Below, piece by piece: positions 18,629-27,592 of a DNA stretch of 64,000 nucleotides. Made by a program: the position numbers and the translations under genes. The notes beneath the pieces are model-generated. The model was not told the DNA's origin. It did no database searches and saw only the letters and a list, made by a program, of their open reading frames with translations. Each line of letters opens with the position of its first letter. Within the stretch, counting starts at the first letter, position 1. Source of the stretch: an uncultured Arthrobacter sp. (GTDB taxonomy: Bacteria; Actinomycetota; Actinomycetes; Actinomycetales; Micrococcaceae); the NCBI RefSeq assembly GCF_947495145.1, contig NZ_CANLXP010000002.1:62001-126000 (forward strand), written 5' to 3'.

Positions 18629-20428
18629 TTAGGCGCTGATCAGCGCATGCAGATGATCGACGACGTCGGTGACAGCCACGTTCTCGCTCGTACCGGAGCG
18701 GCGGTCCTTGACCTCCACGAGTCCTTCAGCCAAACCGCGCCCCACCACGACGATGGTCGGGATACCGATCAGTTCGGCATCGCCGAACTTCACGCCGGGC
18801 GAAACCTTCGGCCGGTCGTCGAAGATCACGCTGAGTCCCCTGCCCTCGAGTTCGCCCGCTAGCTGCTCGGCCGCGGCGAACACTTCATCGCCCTTGCCCG
18901 TCGCTACGAGGTGGATGTCGGCGGGTGCAACGTTGCGCGGCCAGATAATGCCCTTGTCGTCACGGTTGGATTCAACCAGTGCAGCCACTGCCCGGGTGAC
19001 ACCGACGCCGTAGGAGCCCATGGTGACCGTTGTCAGCTTGCCGTTCTGGTCCAGGACCTTCAGATGGAGTGCTTCGGCGTACTTCCGCCCGAGCTGGAAA
19101 ATGTGGCCCATCTCGATACCGCGCTGGGCACGCAGGTGACCTGACCCGTCAGGTGCCTCATCGCCGGCACGCACTTCGACGGATTCAATGACGCCGTCCC
19201 AGTTGAAATCACGGCCTGCAACGAGACCGAAGACGTGCTTCCCGCGGACGTTTGCGCCGGTCACCCAGGTGCTGCCCCGGACGACGCGCGGGTCTACGAG
19301 GAACGTGAGGCCGGTGGAGCCCTCGGTCCCCAACACTGCTGCGTCGCTGCTCAGTCCCGGGCCGATGTAGCCCTTGACCAGACCCGGATGTTTCTTGAGG
19401 TCCTCATCGGTGGCCGCTTCGACAGTCACTTCTCCGCTGACTGACAAATGGACGCCGATATTGGCTTCAATGCGCTTCAGGTCAACGCTGCGGTCGCCCG
19501 GCACACCCACCACAACGAGCTCTCGCTCACCGGTAGGCAAGACTGTCGCCAGCACTACGTTCTTGAGCGTGTCAGCGGCGGACCACGCCCGGTCCTGACG
19601 CGGGAGCACGTCGTTGGCGTGGTCGACCAGTGTTTCGATGGTCGGTGTGTCCGGCGTGTCCCGCACTTCGGCGGGCGGGGCATCCGCGTAGTCCAGTTCG
19701 GGAGGCACCACTGTGGTGACGGCCTCCACGTTTGCCGCGTAACCGCCGTCGGACACCACGAAGGTGTCCTCGCCGATTTCGGAAGGGTGCAGGAACTCCT
19801 CGCTCCGGGATCCGCCCATCGCCCCGGCAGTAGCGGCGACCGGAATTACGTCCAGTCCGAGCCGCGCAAAGATCCGAAGATAGGCCGCCCGATGCAGGTC
19901 GTAGCTGTGCTCAAGCCCCGCATCGTCGATGTCGAAGGAGTAGGAGTCTTTCATGATGAATTCACGGCCGCGCAGCAGCCCTGCCCGCGGACGTGCTTCA
20001 TCGCGGTACTTGGTCTGGATCTGGTAGAGACTGAGCGGCAGGTCCTTGTAGGAGTTGTAGAGGTCCTTGACCAGCAGGGTAAACATTTCCTCATGCGTGG
20101 GTGCGAGCAGGTAATCCGCGTCCTTGCGGTCCTTCAGGCGGAAAATGCCTTCGCCGTATTCGGTCCACCGGTTGGTTGCCTCATAGGGCTCCTTGGGCAG
20201 AAGCGCCGGGAAATGGACCTCCTGCGCACCGATTGCGTCCATTTCCTCACGGATGACCGCTTCCACCCTGGCAAGGACCTTCAGGCCCAACGGCAGCCAG
20301 CTGTAGATACCGGGTGCGGCGCGGCGGATATAACCCGCGCGCAACAGCAGGCGGTGGCTTGCCACCTCAGCTTCGGCTGGATCTTCGCGCAGCGTGCGAA
20401 GGAAAAGAGTGGAGAGTCGAAGGACCAC
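18629..20428 (-). CDS. proS: Prolyl-tRNA synthetase (bacterial type, with editing insert)
   Basis: This 599-residue ProS uses GTG at 20426-20428, giving [16 protein letters not shown], the normal N-terminus. The frame is open further upstream without family similarity. Class II motifs are visible: [19 protein letters not shown] (motif 1 region), [19 protein letters not shown] (motif 2), and [14 protein letters not shown] (motif 3). The large insert between motifs 2 and 3 (about residues 225-390) is the Ala-tRNA(Pro) editing domain of bacterial-type ProS. The anticodon-binding domain ends the protein. It lies upstream of the TauE-like gene. Confidence 0.97.
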   Translation of the reverse strand: MVLRLSTLFLRTLREDPAEAEVASHRLLLRAGYIRRAAPGIYSWLPLGLKVLARVEAVIREEMDAIGAQEVHFPALLPKEPYEATNRWTEYGEGIFRLKDRKDADYLLAPTHEEMFTLLVKDLYNSYKDLPLSLYQIQTKYRDEARPRAGLLRGREFIMKDSYSFDIDDAGLEHSYDLHRAAYLRIFARLGLDVIPVAATAGAMGGSRSEEFLHPSEIGEDTFVVSDGGYAANVEAVTTVVPPELDYADAPPAEVRDTPDTPTIETLVDHANDVLPRQDRAWSAADTLKNVVLATVLPTGERELVVVGVPGDRSVDLKRIEANIGVHLSVSGEVTVEAATDEDLKKHPGLVKGYIGPGLSSDAAVLGTEGSTGLTFLVDPRVVRGSTWVTGANVRGKHVFGLVAGRDFNWDGVIESVEVRAGDEAPDGSGHLRAQRGIEMGHIFQLGRKYAEALHLKVLDQNGKLTTVTMGSYGVGVTRAVAALVESNRDDKGIIWPRNVAPADIHLVATGKGDEVFAAAEQLAGELEGRGLSVIFDDRPKVSPGVKFGDAELIGIPTIVVVGRGLAEGLVEVKDRRSGTSENVAVTDVVDHLHALISA

Positions 20429-20537
20429 GCTTGGAATCCGTTTCTTTGGCACTTTCTGCCGCGGTTCAAGGACCAGAGCGGCAGCAACAACACCTACCAA
20501 TCTAACCGGTCCGGCGGGTTGCCGGTGACAGGCAGGC

Positions 20538-21356
20538 TCAGGGCGCGCGGAGCTCGGCCACCACGAGATCCGTCAGGAGTTCGGCGCGGTCAACGTCGGC
20601 TTCCGGATCGGTCGATCCGCCTACCAGCACGTCGACGACGGTGCTGCCCACAGCGGCCCGCACCGTGATGGATTCCTGCACGGTTCCAGGCACCTGCGCG
20701 GTGGTACGCAGGGCAAGATCCTCATCAGCCGCGGTCTCCACCTCGACTTCCATCACTGTGGTCCTGATCTCCTGGCTCGATATCTCCATCGTGAATCCGG
20801 AACACGTGTTCAACTGGTCCCGGCTCGCCTGGACCTGGGCGCCCGCTGCTTCCTCTGACGGAAGACCGGACAGACTGACCGTGTCGGGCTGCAGCGAGGA
20901 CTCCCCCGCAAATGTCATGGCCGCGCGGCTCGCCTCTATCAGGGAACTTTCCGGACTGGATTCGGCGTAGATGTTGCATTCCGCGGGGGTCACGGCAATT
21001 TCCTCCGCCCGACGGGCGCCCTCCTCCTCGAGGGCACGAAGCTCGGCATCGGAAATGATCTGGGCGTTGAGTGATTCGCCCTCGTTGACTGCGGCCAGCA
21101 CCGCTTCGAGCTGTTCGGCACTTAATTGGGAGCCGTCGCCCGCAGGAACCGAAGGCCCGGACGGGGTTGCCGAAGGGGCCGGCTCCGCAGGGCTGGGCGC
21201 CGTCGTCGTTACCGGTTCCTGCGTTGCGGGATCCTCCACCGCGCGCTCCGAACTGCACCCCGCCAAGGCCGTGACAATGGCGAGTCCGCCGACGATACGG
21301 GCAACCCTGCTCACGGCTGGTCTTGCGGGACGGAGGCACGGCCAAAAAGCGCGCAT
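20538..21356 (-). CDS. Lipoprotein, unknown function
   Basis: This 272-residue protein has a signal peptide and a lipobox (VTALAGCSS, Cys near residue 34), so it should be lipid-anchored outside the membrane. A Thr/Pro/Ser-rich tether follows. The mature domain has a conserved-looking Cys pair (AECNIYAES and LNTCSGFTM). I recognise no enzyme motif. The ATG lies 2 nt after the GNAT stop and has no own ribosome site, so it is translationally coupled to the acetyltransferase. Some actinobacterial sensor-type or PknH-like extracellular domains have a similar two-Cys layout, but I do not assign it. Confidence 0.75.
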   Translation of the reverse strand: MRAFWPCLRPARPAVSRVARIVGGLAIVTALAGCSSERAVEDPATQEPVTTTAPSPAEPAPSATPSGPSVPAGDGSQLSAEQLEAVLAAVNEGESLNAQIISDAELRALEEEGARRAEEIAVTPAECNIYAESSPESSLIEASRAAMTFAGESSLQPDTVSLSGLPSEEAAGAQVQASRDQLNTCSGFTMEISSQEIRTTVMEVEVETAADEDLALRTTAQVPGTVQESITVRAAVGSTVVDVLVGGSTDPEADVDRAELLTDLVVAELRAP

Positions 21357-21358
21357 GG

Positions 21359-22252
21359 TCAAAAGAGCACCGTCGCGAACTCACCCGTCCGGGTGAAACC
21401 GACGGTCCGGTAGAGAGCCAAAGCCCGTGTATTGAACGAGTTCACGTAGAGGCTGACAACGGGCGCCAGCTTCAGCGCCTCATTCACGACGGCGGACATG
21501 TACCCTGCGCTCAGCCCCTGCCCACGGTAGGCCGGGTTGATCCACACGCCCTGAACCTGCGCGGTGTCCGCCGACACCGTGCCCAACTCCGCCTTGAAGA
21601 TCACCTGGCCGTCGTCGTCGAAATCCACGAGCGAGTGCCGCCTGCGAATCAGGCTCGCCACGCGCCGGCGGTAGTGCTCCTCACCGCCGACATACGGTGA
21701 GTAACCGACTTCCTCCTCGAACATGGCAGCACATGCGGGCAGGATCTTTTCCAGCTCGGACGGCCTGGTATGCCGGAGGGTGGGTGCCGGCGGAATCGAC
21801 GAAGGCTCCCGGATTTCCAGCAGCGGCTGTTCGGCACGGACGTCGAAGGGCTCCGCGCTGTAGGAACTCAACGTGGACCAGAGGCCCATCACGGAAGCCG
21901 CGGGGCCGAAAATGGAGGAAAAGCGCCGCCCGCTCTCGCCGAGCAGGGTTCCCAGGGCGGCCGCGTCACTGCCTACCATCCCGATCGGAACGAGGTTGAC
22001 CCCGGTCCAGCACGCGGAGACCATGTGCGAACCGTAGAACGCGCCGATTACCTCTCCCCCGGACGACGACGGCGCGGCCGTCCCTGCCGCCTCCAGATGC
22101 GCGGCCATGAAGACATTGGCCGTGCTGTCCGAGTTCACCAGCTGCCAGAGATGCGGGGTGTCTTTCCCGTCGAGAGTGCGGAACACGAGCCCGCCCGCAG
22201 CCTGCTTACCGGACGGAAACCACGGGGCCACCCGGGCCAGCAGTTTCGCCAT
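21359..22252 (-). CDS. GNAT family N-acetyltransferase with DUF4081 N-terminal region
   Basis: This 297-residue protein has an N-terminal DUF4081-like half (about residues 20-140) and a C-terminal GNAT domain. The acetyl-CoA loop is [20 protein letters not shown], and the terminal [14 protein letters not shown] is the usual C-terminal GNAT segment. It is found next to ispG across actinobacteria. The acceptor is unknown. Its ATG lies 47 nt inside the end of ispG in another frame, an unusually long overlap. A later start is possible, but the [11 protein letters not shown] opening resembles relatives. Confidence 0.85.
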   Translation of the reverse strand: MAKLLARVAPWFPSGKQAAGGLVFRTLDGKDTPHLWQLVNSDSTANVFMAAHLEAAGTAAPSSSGGEVIGAFYGSHMVSACWTGVNLVPIGMVGSDAAALGTLLGESGRRFSSIFGPAASVMGLWSTLSSYSAEPFDVRAEQPLLEIREPSSIPPAPTLRHTRPSELEKILPACAAMFEEEVGYSPYVGGEEHYRRRVASLIRRRHSLVDFDDDGQVIFKAELGTVSADTAQVQGVWINPAYRGQGLSAGYMSAVVNEALKLAPVVSLYVNSFNTRALALYRTVGFTRTGEFATVLF

Positions 22253-23372
22253 CGGTTACGCCCATCTCTTCTGCGATTCTCATTGCTTCTTCAATGAGTG
22301 TCTCAACAATCTGGTCCTCAGGAACAGTCTTGATGACCTCTCCCTTGACGAAAATCTGGCCCTTCCCGTTTCCGGAAGCCACGCCGAGGTCCGCTTCACG
22401 CGCTTCGCCGGGTCCGTTCACCACACAACCCATGACAGCGACCCGCAAGGGCACCTCCATGCCCTCCAGGCCGGCGGTCACCTGCTCCGCGAGGGTGTAC
22501 ACATCCACCTGGGCACGGCCGCAGGACGGGCAGGAGACAATGTCGAGCTTGCGCGGACGCAGGTTCAGCGACTGCAGAATCTGGTTTCCGACCTTGATTT
22601 CTTCGACGGGAGGCGCCGAGAGAGACACACGGATGGTGTCGCCGATCCCCTTGGCAAGCAGCGCACCGAACGCTGTGGCCGATTTGATGGTGCCCTGGAA
22701 GGCCGGCCCGGCCTCCGTCACGCCGAGGTGCAGGGGCCAGTCACCGCGTTCGGCCAGCAGCTCGTAAGCGCGGACCATCACCACGGGATCGTTGTGCTTG
22801 ACGGAGATCTTGAAATCGTGGAAATCGTGTTCCTCGAACAGTGACGCTTCCCAGACCGCGGACTCAACGAGCGCTTCCGGAGTTGCCTTGCCGTACTTCT
22901 GCAGCAGGCGCGGGTCGAGGGACCCGGCATTGACGCCGATCCGGATGGACGTTCCTGCGGCCTTCGCTGCGGCGGCAATTTCCTTGACCTGGTCGTCGAA
23001 CTTCCGGATGTTGCCGGGATTCACGCGAACCGCTGCACATCCGGCGTCAATCGCTGCAAAGACGTACTTCGGCTGGAAGTGGATGTCGGCGATGACCGGA
23101 ATCTGCGACTTCCTGGCGATAATGGGCAGCGCCTCGGCGTCATCAGCCGAAGGACAGGCGACCCGGACAATGTCGCAGCCGGACGCCGTCAGTTCGGCGA
23201 TCTGCTGGAGGGTTGCGTTGATGTCCGTGGTGGGGGTTGTGGTCATGGACTGCACGCTGATGGGCGAGTCTGATCCCACCCCAACTGAGCCCACCTTGAT
23301 CTGGCGGGTCTTTCGCCGCGGAGCCAGGGTTGGCGGCGGAGCGGCAGGCATTCCGAGGTTGACCGAGGTCAA
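22206..23372 (-). CDS. ispG: 4-hydroxy-3-methylbut-2-enyl diphosphate synthase
   Basis: IspG (GcpE) converts methylerythritol cyclodiphosphate to HMBPP in the MEP isoprenoid pathway, using a [4Fe-4S] cluster. The 388-residue product has the TIM-barrel half, with [16 protein letters not shown] and [16 protein letters not shown]. The cluster half has Cys ligands in SCPSCGRAQ and [11 protein letters not shown], plus the conserved Glu after NGPG. It shares the neighbourhood with dxr, another MEP enzyme, about 2.9 kb upstream. The C-terminus overlaps the GNAT gene. Confidence 0.97.
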   Translation of the reverse strand: MTSVNLGMPAAPPPTLAPRRKTRQIKVGSVGVGSDSPISVQSMTTTPTTDINATLQQIAELTASGCDIVRVACPSADDAEALPIIARKSQIPVIADIHFQPKYVFAAIDAGCAAVRVNPGNIRKFDDQVKEIAAAAKAAGTSIRIGVNAGSLDPRLLQKYGKATPEALVESAVWEASLFEEHDFHDFKISVKHNDPVVMVRAYELLAERGDWPLHLGVTEAGPAFQGTIKSATAFGALLAKGIGDTIRVSLSAPPVEEIKVGNQILQSLNLRPRKLDIVSCPSCGRAQVDVYTLAEQVTAGLEGMEVPLRVAVMGCVVNGPGEAREADLGVASGNGKGQIFVKGEVIKTVPEDQIVETLIEEAMRIAEEMGVTDGETAGPGGPVVSVR

Positions 23373-23438
23373 AGCATCCTCCAGGGATAGGTTTGTGGCT
23401 AAAGGTCGGGGGAAACGTTGCTGATCGTCGCCGACCAG

Positions 23439-23735
23439 TCAGCGATCCGCGTGCTCGGCGAGAACGCCGATTACGGGGTTCCACTGCGTTGACTTCACCG
23501 CAGAGATGACGCCGGCCGCGGCGAATGGATCCTGCTTCAGCAGGTCATTCAGCTCGGCTTCGGTGTCTGCGACGAAGAGCAGCAGTGCCCCCGCATTGTC
23601 CACGAAGGGCCCGGATGCGAGGACGCTTCCCCGGCTGACCAGCTGGTTCAGCCACTCCCGATGTGCAGGGCGGTGTTCGTCCCGGCTGGCTGCGGATTCG
23701 GCTCCGTAAACGTACTCGACTGCGTAAACACTCAT
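23439..23735 (-). CDS. YciI family protein
   Basis: This 98-residue protein has the ferredoxin-like dimeric alpha-beta barrel pattern. It contains the conserved RPAHREWLNQLVSRGSVLASGPF segment and a later EAELNDLLKQDPFAAAGV segment. The central His-Arg and Asp residues are those proposed to be catalytic in YciI, but no general reaction is known. It lies 17 nt after the small membrane protein and 66 nt before ispG on the same strand. A link to either is not evident. Confidence 0.85.
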   Translation of the reverse strand: MSVYAVEYVYGAESAASRDEHRPAHREWLNQLVSRGSVLASGPFVDNAGALLLFVADTEAELNDLLKQDPFAAAGVISAVKSTQWNPVIGVLAEHADR

Positions 23736-23752
23736 ACGTCCACCCTACGTGA

Positions 23753-24184
23753 TCAGAGCAGGTAGACAGCTGTGAGTCCCGCGACAGCGCAGGCCCACAG
23801 CAGGGAGGTCAACGTACCGATGATGAACCGTTCGGCCGCCGCAGGAGTCTCCTTCAATTCCGCATAACGCCCGAGGCCCTTGATCGCCACAACATAGGCA
23901 ATAGCAACGGGTTCGTTGAGGAGGATCGCGAGCGCCACGCCGGTCCGCTCAAGGATGCCGATGACCAGCCCGCCCCGGAGAACGCCCGGGGTGTCCGGAG
24001 CCGCCTCGTCGAGCGCTGCTTCCTGTTCCCCGCCGGCAACCGGCACCGCCTCTACATCGGAGATCGGAGCAGGAAGGTTTTTCTGGTCATCCACTGCGCG
24101 TGCCAGGCGAAGGACCGCGAGCGTGATGGGAGAACCCAGAGCCCCCGCAACGACAAGCGCCATAAAGCCCCAAAAAAATTCCAC
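23753..24184 (-). CDS. Small membrane protein paired with the SatD-like gene
   Basis: This 143-residue protein has hydrophobic helices at about residues 4-27, 72-100 and 120-142. A cytosolic, acidic loop between the first two is rich in Glu, Pro and Ala. The GTG start shares one base with the stop of the SatD-like gene (TAGTG), so the pair is translationally coupled. The start region contains a T7 homopolymer (24173-24179 on the plus strand reads as A7), rare in this GC-rich DNA. I cannot name the family. The pairing of a SatD-like protein with a small membrane partner recalls satD/satE of streptococci, but the similarity is positional. Confidence 0.65.
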   Translation of the reverse strand: MEFFWGFMALVVAGALGSPITLAVLRLARAVDDQKNLPAPISDVEAVPVAGGEQEAALDEAAPDTPGVLRGGLVIGILERTGVALAILLNEPVAIAYVVAIKGLGRYAELKETPAAAERFIIGTLTSLLWACAVAGLTAVYLL

Positions 24185-24804
24185 TATTCCCTCAACCCGT
24201 CTGCGGTGTGCCCGGCATTTTCACTTGCCAGCTGCAACAATACTGCGGCCGCGGGGCGGGCCGCCCACTCTTCGACCCAGGCTGACCGGAAGACCGCTTT
24301 GCTGACAGCCTGCGGACTGATGTCCAGTGTGCGGGCCACTGCTGACTGGCTGCCGCGCTGCTGTGGTTCGAGTAGGTCCAGAATCCGCCACTCCGCATCC
24401 GTTCGCTGCATGACGAACCGACCGATGAGGGAGAGTACGCCTTCAGCGTCAGCTGCCCCGTCTGCACCCTCCACGGCAAGAGGCGCCCGGTCTCCTGTTT
24501 TCTTTGCGCGCTCGACGGCGGTCCTCGCCGTCACGAAGGCACTCCCCCTGCCCTCTCGCGGGGTTGCGGGCAGGGGAAGCTCTACCGTTCCAATACCTAT
24601 GCCGACGTACCAGCCGCCTGCGCGCAAACACCGCATCGTCGCTTCGATGACATCTTCGCCGGATACGAGAATTCCCTGAATCTCATCTCCCACCGACCGC
24701 TCGAAGGGGACCGCGGTAGGCACCCCGTCCAGATACGCCAGGAGACTCGGAACGCCGTCGGGCTCATTGGTGCTGTTCCGCTGGTCGATCGTCAGCACAT
24801 ACAT
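24184..24804 (-). CDS. SatD-like DNA-binding protein with C-terminal HTH
   Basis: This 206-residue protein begins MYVLTIDQRNS, a pattern of SatD-like proteins. It has the family-type segment GSAFVTARTAVERAKK near residues 95-112. The C-terminal part carries a helix-turn-helix (RGSQSAVARTLDISPQAVSK, about residues 155-174) that suggests DNA binding. The ATG follows a TATAAC box by 8 nt with no Shine-Dalgarno, so the mRNA may be leaderless. A 24-bp near-palindrome overlaps the expected -35 to -10 region, so autoregulation is likely but inferred. The N-terminal half has no enzyme motif I recognise. Confidence 0.65.
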   Translation of the reverse strand: MYVLTIDQRNSTNEPDGVPSLLAYLDGVPTAVPFERSVGDEIQGILVSGEDVIEATMRCLRAGGWYVGIGIGTVELPLPATPREGRGSAFVTARTAVERAKKTGDRAPLAVEGADGAADAEGVLSLIGRFVMQRTDAEWRILDLLEPQQRGSQSAVARTLDISPQAVSKAVFRSAWVEEWAARPAAAVLLQLASENAGHTADGLRE

Positions 24805-24818
24805 AGTGCTACGTTATA

Positions 24819-24842
24819 AGGTTGATTTCGCGAATTCAACCT
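24819..24842 (-). promoter_or_regulatory. 24-bp near-perfect palindrome upstream of the SatD-like gene
   Basis: The 12-bp half-sites AGGTTGATTTCG and CGAATTCAACCT match in 11 of 12 positions. On the minus strand it covers a TTGA core and abuts the TATAAC -10-like box. The position and symmetry fit an operator for a dimeric repressor, probably the downstream HTH protein. Confidence 0.6.
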
Positions 24843-24860
24843 ATCTGATATGAATTTTGA

Positions 24861-24872
24861 AATTCAACCTAT
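24861..24872 (-). repeat. Second copy of the AATTCAACCTAT element
   Basis: AATTCAACCTAT at 24861-24872 exactly repeats 24833-24844, 28 bp apart, and overlaps the stop codon of the site-2 protease gene. It may be an auxiliary operator half-site. Confidence 0.55.
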
Positions 24873-26218
24873 CCGAAGAGGTCGACCGGCTTCACGATGT
24901 CGGCATAGATAAGAAGTGCGCCCATCCCCATCAGGAGCACCGCAACCGCGTAGGTCAGCGGCAACAGCTTCGCCATGTCGAACGGCCCCGGATCCGGGCG
25001 TTTGAAAAGTTTCGCCACCCACCGCCGCAGTCCCTCCCACAGGGCGCCGGCGACATGGCCGCCGTCGAGCGGCAGGAGCGGAATCAGGTTGAATACAAAC
25101 AGTGCAAGGTTCACGCCGCCAACGAGACCTACGAGTGTTGCAGCGCGGGCCTCGAGCGGAATCTCCTCCATCGCCGAGACCTCTCCGGCGATCCGTCCCA
25201 CTCCCACCACGCTGATGGGGCCCTCCGGGTCACGCGGAGCATCGGAAAACGCCGCTTCGGCGACCTGCGCCACGCGTTGCGGCAGATTGAGTACCACACC
25301 GGTTACACGGACCAGGCTTTCGCCTACCGCCGGCATCACCTCCGATGCAGGCTGCGGCACCAGTTCCTGCTGGGAACCAACTCCGATGAAGCCGACCTCC
25401 TGCATCACAGGGGTGCCGTCGTCGTTCAGGGTTGCCCTGCCGTCGATGTCGGGAACCGGACGCTCGGTAAGCAAAGGTTCGATGGTTGCGGTAATCGTCT
25501 CACCGTCGCGTACGTAGGTGATCGGCACTTCCTGGCCCGCAGCATCGCGGATCCAGGAAGAAAGCTCGGTCCAGCCGGTCACTTCCCGGCCGTCGAATGC
25601 CACAACCCGGTCCCCCGGTTGCAGGCCGGCCTCGAAGGCGGGAGCGGCCGGATCCGCGGGCCCGCAGTCCGTCTGTCCGGTCTCCTGCTGCTGATCGGCC
25701 GGAACCACGCACTGGTAGACCTCGGAGACGGTGGTGGTGGGCTGCGCGGATCCGAAGCCCATGATGAGGACCGCGAACATCACAATGCCGATCAGCAGGT
25801 TCATCAGCGGCCCACCGAGCATGATCACAATACGTTTCCAGATAGGCAGCTTGTAGAAGACCCGGTTCTCGTCACCGGGCTGGAGCTGCTCCGCTGCAGC
25901 CTGGCGGGCATCCGCTGCCAACTGCTGGAACATGCCGGTACTGGACTGACGGACCGTTGCACCGCCGTCGTCGGCCTTTGCGGGCGGGAACATGCCCACC
26001 ATTGAGACGTAACCGCCCAATGGGAGTGCTTTGACGCCGTACTCGGTTTCACCCTTGCGGCGGGAGAAGATGGTGGGACCGAACCCGATCATGTACTGCG
26101 TGACCCGGACCTTGAAAAGCTTCGCGGGTGCCAGGTGGCCCACTTCGTGCAGCGCGATGGAGGCCGCGATGCCGACGGCGACGAAGAGCACGCCGGCGAG
26201 AAACAGCAAAATCGACAC
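24869..26218 (-). CDS. Site-2 type intramembrane metalloprotease (RseP/Rip1 family)
   Basis: This 449-residue polytopic protein has the zinc motif HEVGH at residues 24-28 in the first helix. The third ligand motif LLPLDGGHV has its Asp at 385. One PDZ domain lies between, with FEAGLQPGDRVVAFDGREVTGW near residues 195-215. Such proteases cut anti-sigma factors or other transmembrane substrates inside the bilayer. Mycobacterial Rip1 is the best-known actinobacterial example. The gene lies between dxr and ispG, the conserved actinobacterial place for this family. It starts 29 nt after dxr ends. Confidence 0.93.
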   Translation of the reverse strand: MSILLFLAGVLFVAVGIAASIALHEVGHLAPAKLFKVRVTQYMIGFGPTIFSRRKGETEYGVKALPLGGYVSMVGMFPPAKADDGGATVRQSSTGMFQQLAADARQAAAEQLQPGDENRVFYKLPIWKRIVIMLGGPLMNLLIGIVMFAVLIMGFGSAQPTTTVSEVYQCVVPADQQQETGQTDCGPADPAAPAFEAGLQPGDRVVAFDGREVTGWTELSSWIRDAAGQEVPITYVRDGETITATIEPLLTERPVPDIDGRATLNDDGTPVMQEVGFIGVGSQQELVPQPASEVMPAVGESLVRVTGVVLNLPQRVAQVAEAAFSDAPRDPEGPISVVGVGRIAGEVSAMEEIPLEARAATLVGLVGGVNLALFVFNLIPLLPLDGGHVAGALWEGLRRWVAKLFKRPDPGPFDMAKLLPLTYAVAVLLMGMGALLIYADIVKPVDLFG

Positions 26219-26246
26219 GCGTCAGTTCCTTCTCGGTGGATAAGTC

Positions 26247-27467
26247 TCAGTCCTGGAAGCCACAACGAATCCGCGCGCTGCGTCGTGCCCAGGTTTCGGC
26301 GTCGAGCACTGATTTGAGGGTGAGGTCCGCTTCGCTCGTATGTTCTTCGACGACGGCGCGCACGGTGTCCACGATATCCGTAAAGCCGATCCGTCCGGCG
26401 TGGAACGCCGTTACTGCCTCTTCGTTGGCTGCGTTGTAGACCGCCATGAACGTCCCGCCGCGCGCTGCTGCGTCCTTCGCGAGCGCAACGGCAGGAAACG
26501 CGTCCTCATCCAGCGGCTCGAAGGTCCAGGAGGTGGCTTTCGTCCAGTCACACGCTGAAGCGGCGCCGCGCACGCGGTTCGGCCAGCCGATACCGAGGGC
26601 AATCGGCAGCCGCATATCCGGCGGCGACGCCTGGGCGATCGTGGAGCCGTCGATGAACTCCACCATCGAGTGCACCACGGATTGCGGATGGACGACGACG
26701 TCGATCCGGTCCAGCGGCACATCGAACAGGAGGTGCGCCTCAATCACTTCGAGGGCCTTGTTCACCATGGTGGCCGAGTTGGTGGTGACCATCAGCCCCA
26801 TATCCCAGGTGGGGTGGGCGAGCGCCTCTGCCGGGGTGACCGACGCGATTTCGGCGCGGGACCGGCCCCGGAACGGGCCGCCGGAAGCTGTGAGCACCAG
26901 GCGCTGGACCTCCTCGGCGGTTCCGGAGCGCAGTGCCTGGGCAATGGCGGAATGCTCTGAGTCAACGGGGACTATCTGCCCCGGACGTGCCGCGTCGTGG
27001 ACCAATTGCCCACCGGCGATGAGCGATTCCTTGTTGGCGAGCGCCAGCAGGTGGCCCTGCTTCAGTGCCGCGAGGGTGGGTGCCAGGCCGATCGAGCCGG
27101 TGATGGCATTGAGGACGACGTCGGCATCCGGCCAGGCTGCCAGTCGCGCGGACGCGTCGGCGCCGGCGAAGATTTCCGGCTGGTACGAGGGCTTGCCCGC
27201 CTTGCAGGCGGCGTCGGCGATTGCGGCGTGCAGTTCCTGTTCGGAGCTGGCCGCTGCGGCCACCGCCGGAGCCTCGGCCTTCACCGCTTGATCAGCGAGC
27301 AGCGCCAAGTTCGAACCGCCGGCTGACAGGCCCGCCACCGAGAACAGGTGCGGCGACTGCGCGATGACATCGAGCGCCTGGGTGCCGATTGAACCGGTGG
27401 ATCCGAGAATGATCACGCGGCGCGGGGCGGACTGCGAGGGGTCAGACCGGGAAGGGGGAAACTCCAT
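26247..27467 (-). CDS. dxr: 1-deoxy-D-xylulose-5-phosphate reductoisomerase
   Basis: Dxr converts DXP to methylerythritol 4-phosphate with NADPH, the committing MEP step. The 406-residue product from ATG 27465-27467 has the nucleotide-binding GSTGSIG near residues 20-26. The catalytic-region segments [29 protein letters not shown] and TASGGPF are also present. AGGAGG directly abuts the ATG, too close for normal use. AATACT ends 6 nt before it, so a leaderless start is plausible. TTG 27494 and GTG 27485 are the upstream alternatives. A large palindrome lies 50-117 nt upstream. Confidence 0.95.
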   Translation of the reverse strand: MEFPPSRSDPSQSAPRRVIILGSTGSIGTQALDVIAQSPHLFSVAGLSAGGSNLALLADQAVKAEAPAVAAAASSEQELHAAIADAACKAGKPSYQPEIFAGADASARLAAWPDADVVLNAITGSIGLAPTLAALKQGHLLALANKESLIAGGQLVHDAARPGQIVPVDSEHSAIAQALRSGTAEEVQRLVLTASGGPFRGRSRAEIASVTPAEALAHPTWDMGLMVTTNSATMVNKALEVIEAHLLFDVPLDRIDVVVHPQSVVHSMVEFIDGSTIAQASPPDMRLPIALGIGWPNRVRGAASACDWTKATSWTFEPLDEDAFPAVALAKDAAARGGTFMAVYNAANEEAVTAFHAGRIGFTDIVDTVRAVVEEHTSEADLTLKSVLDAETWARRSARIRCGFQD

Positions 27468-27473
27468 CCTCCT

Positions 27474-27479
27474 AGTATT
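27474..27479 (-). promoter_or_regulatory. Candidate -10 box before dxr
   Basis: AATACT on the minus strand ends 6 nt before the dxr ATG. With the Shine-Dalgarno-like AGGAGG touching the ATG, transcription could begin at the start codon. No good -35 is visible. Confidence 0.35.
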
Positions 27480-27516
27480 CCGCACCGCTCCCAATGCGTT
27501 GAGCGCCTCACTTCAA

Positions 27517-27584
27517 TGCGTTGAGTTGGCAGGACACACCCCTTTTGGCGGGCTATTCGGGGCGTGTCCTGCCAACTCAACGCA
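27517..27584. repeat. 68-bp palindromic element, 26-bp arms
   Basis: Left arm 27517-27542 and right arm 27559-27584 match in 25 of 26 positions around a 16-nt loop. The odd pair would be G-U in one RNA orientation. It starts 9 nt past the stop of the CitE-like gene. No U-tract follows on either strand. AATGCGTTGAG is also present as a separate direct repeat at 27493-27503 and 27516-27526. It could terminate the leucine operon, or be a member of a REP/MITE-like intergenic repeat family. Confidence 0.8.
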
Positions 27585-27592
27585 GTAGGGGG

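Noticed and set aside
24857-26005. 382-codon plus-strand frame opposite the site-2 protease gene
   Set aside because: The minus strand has HEVGH, PDZ and LDG motifs. The plus frame is His/Arg-rich with no homology pattern.
27517-27584. Calling the large palindrome a standard Rho-independent terminator
   Set aside because: The loop is 16 nt and no U-tract follows on either strand, so it is listed as a repeat with possible terminator function.
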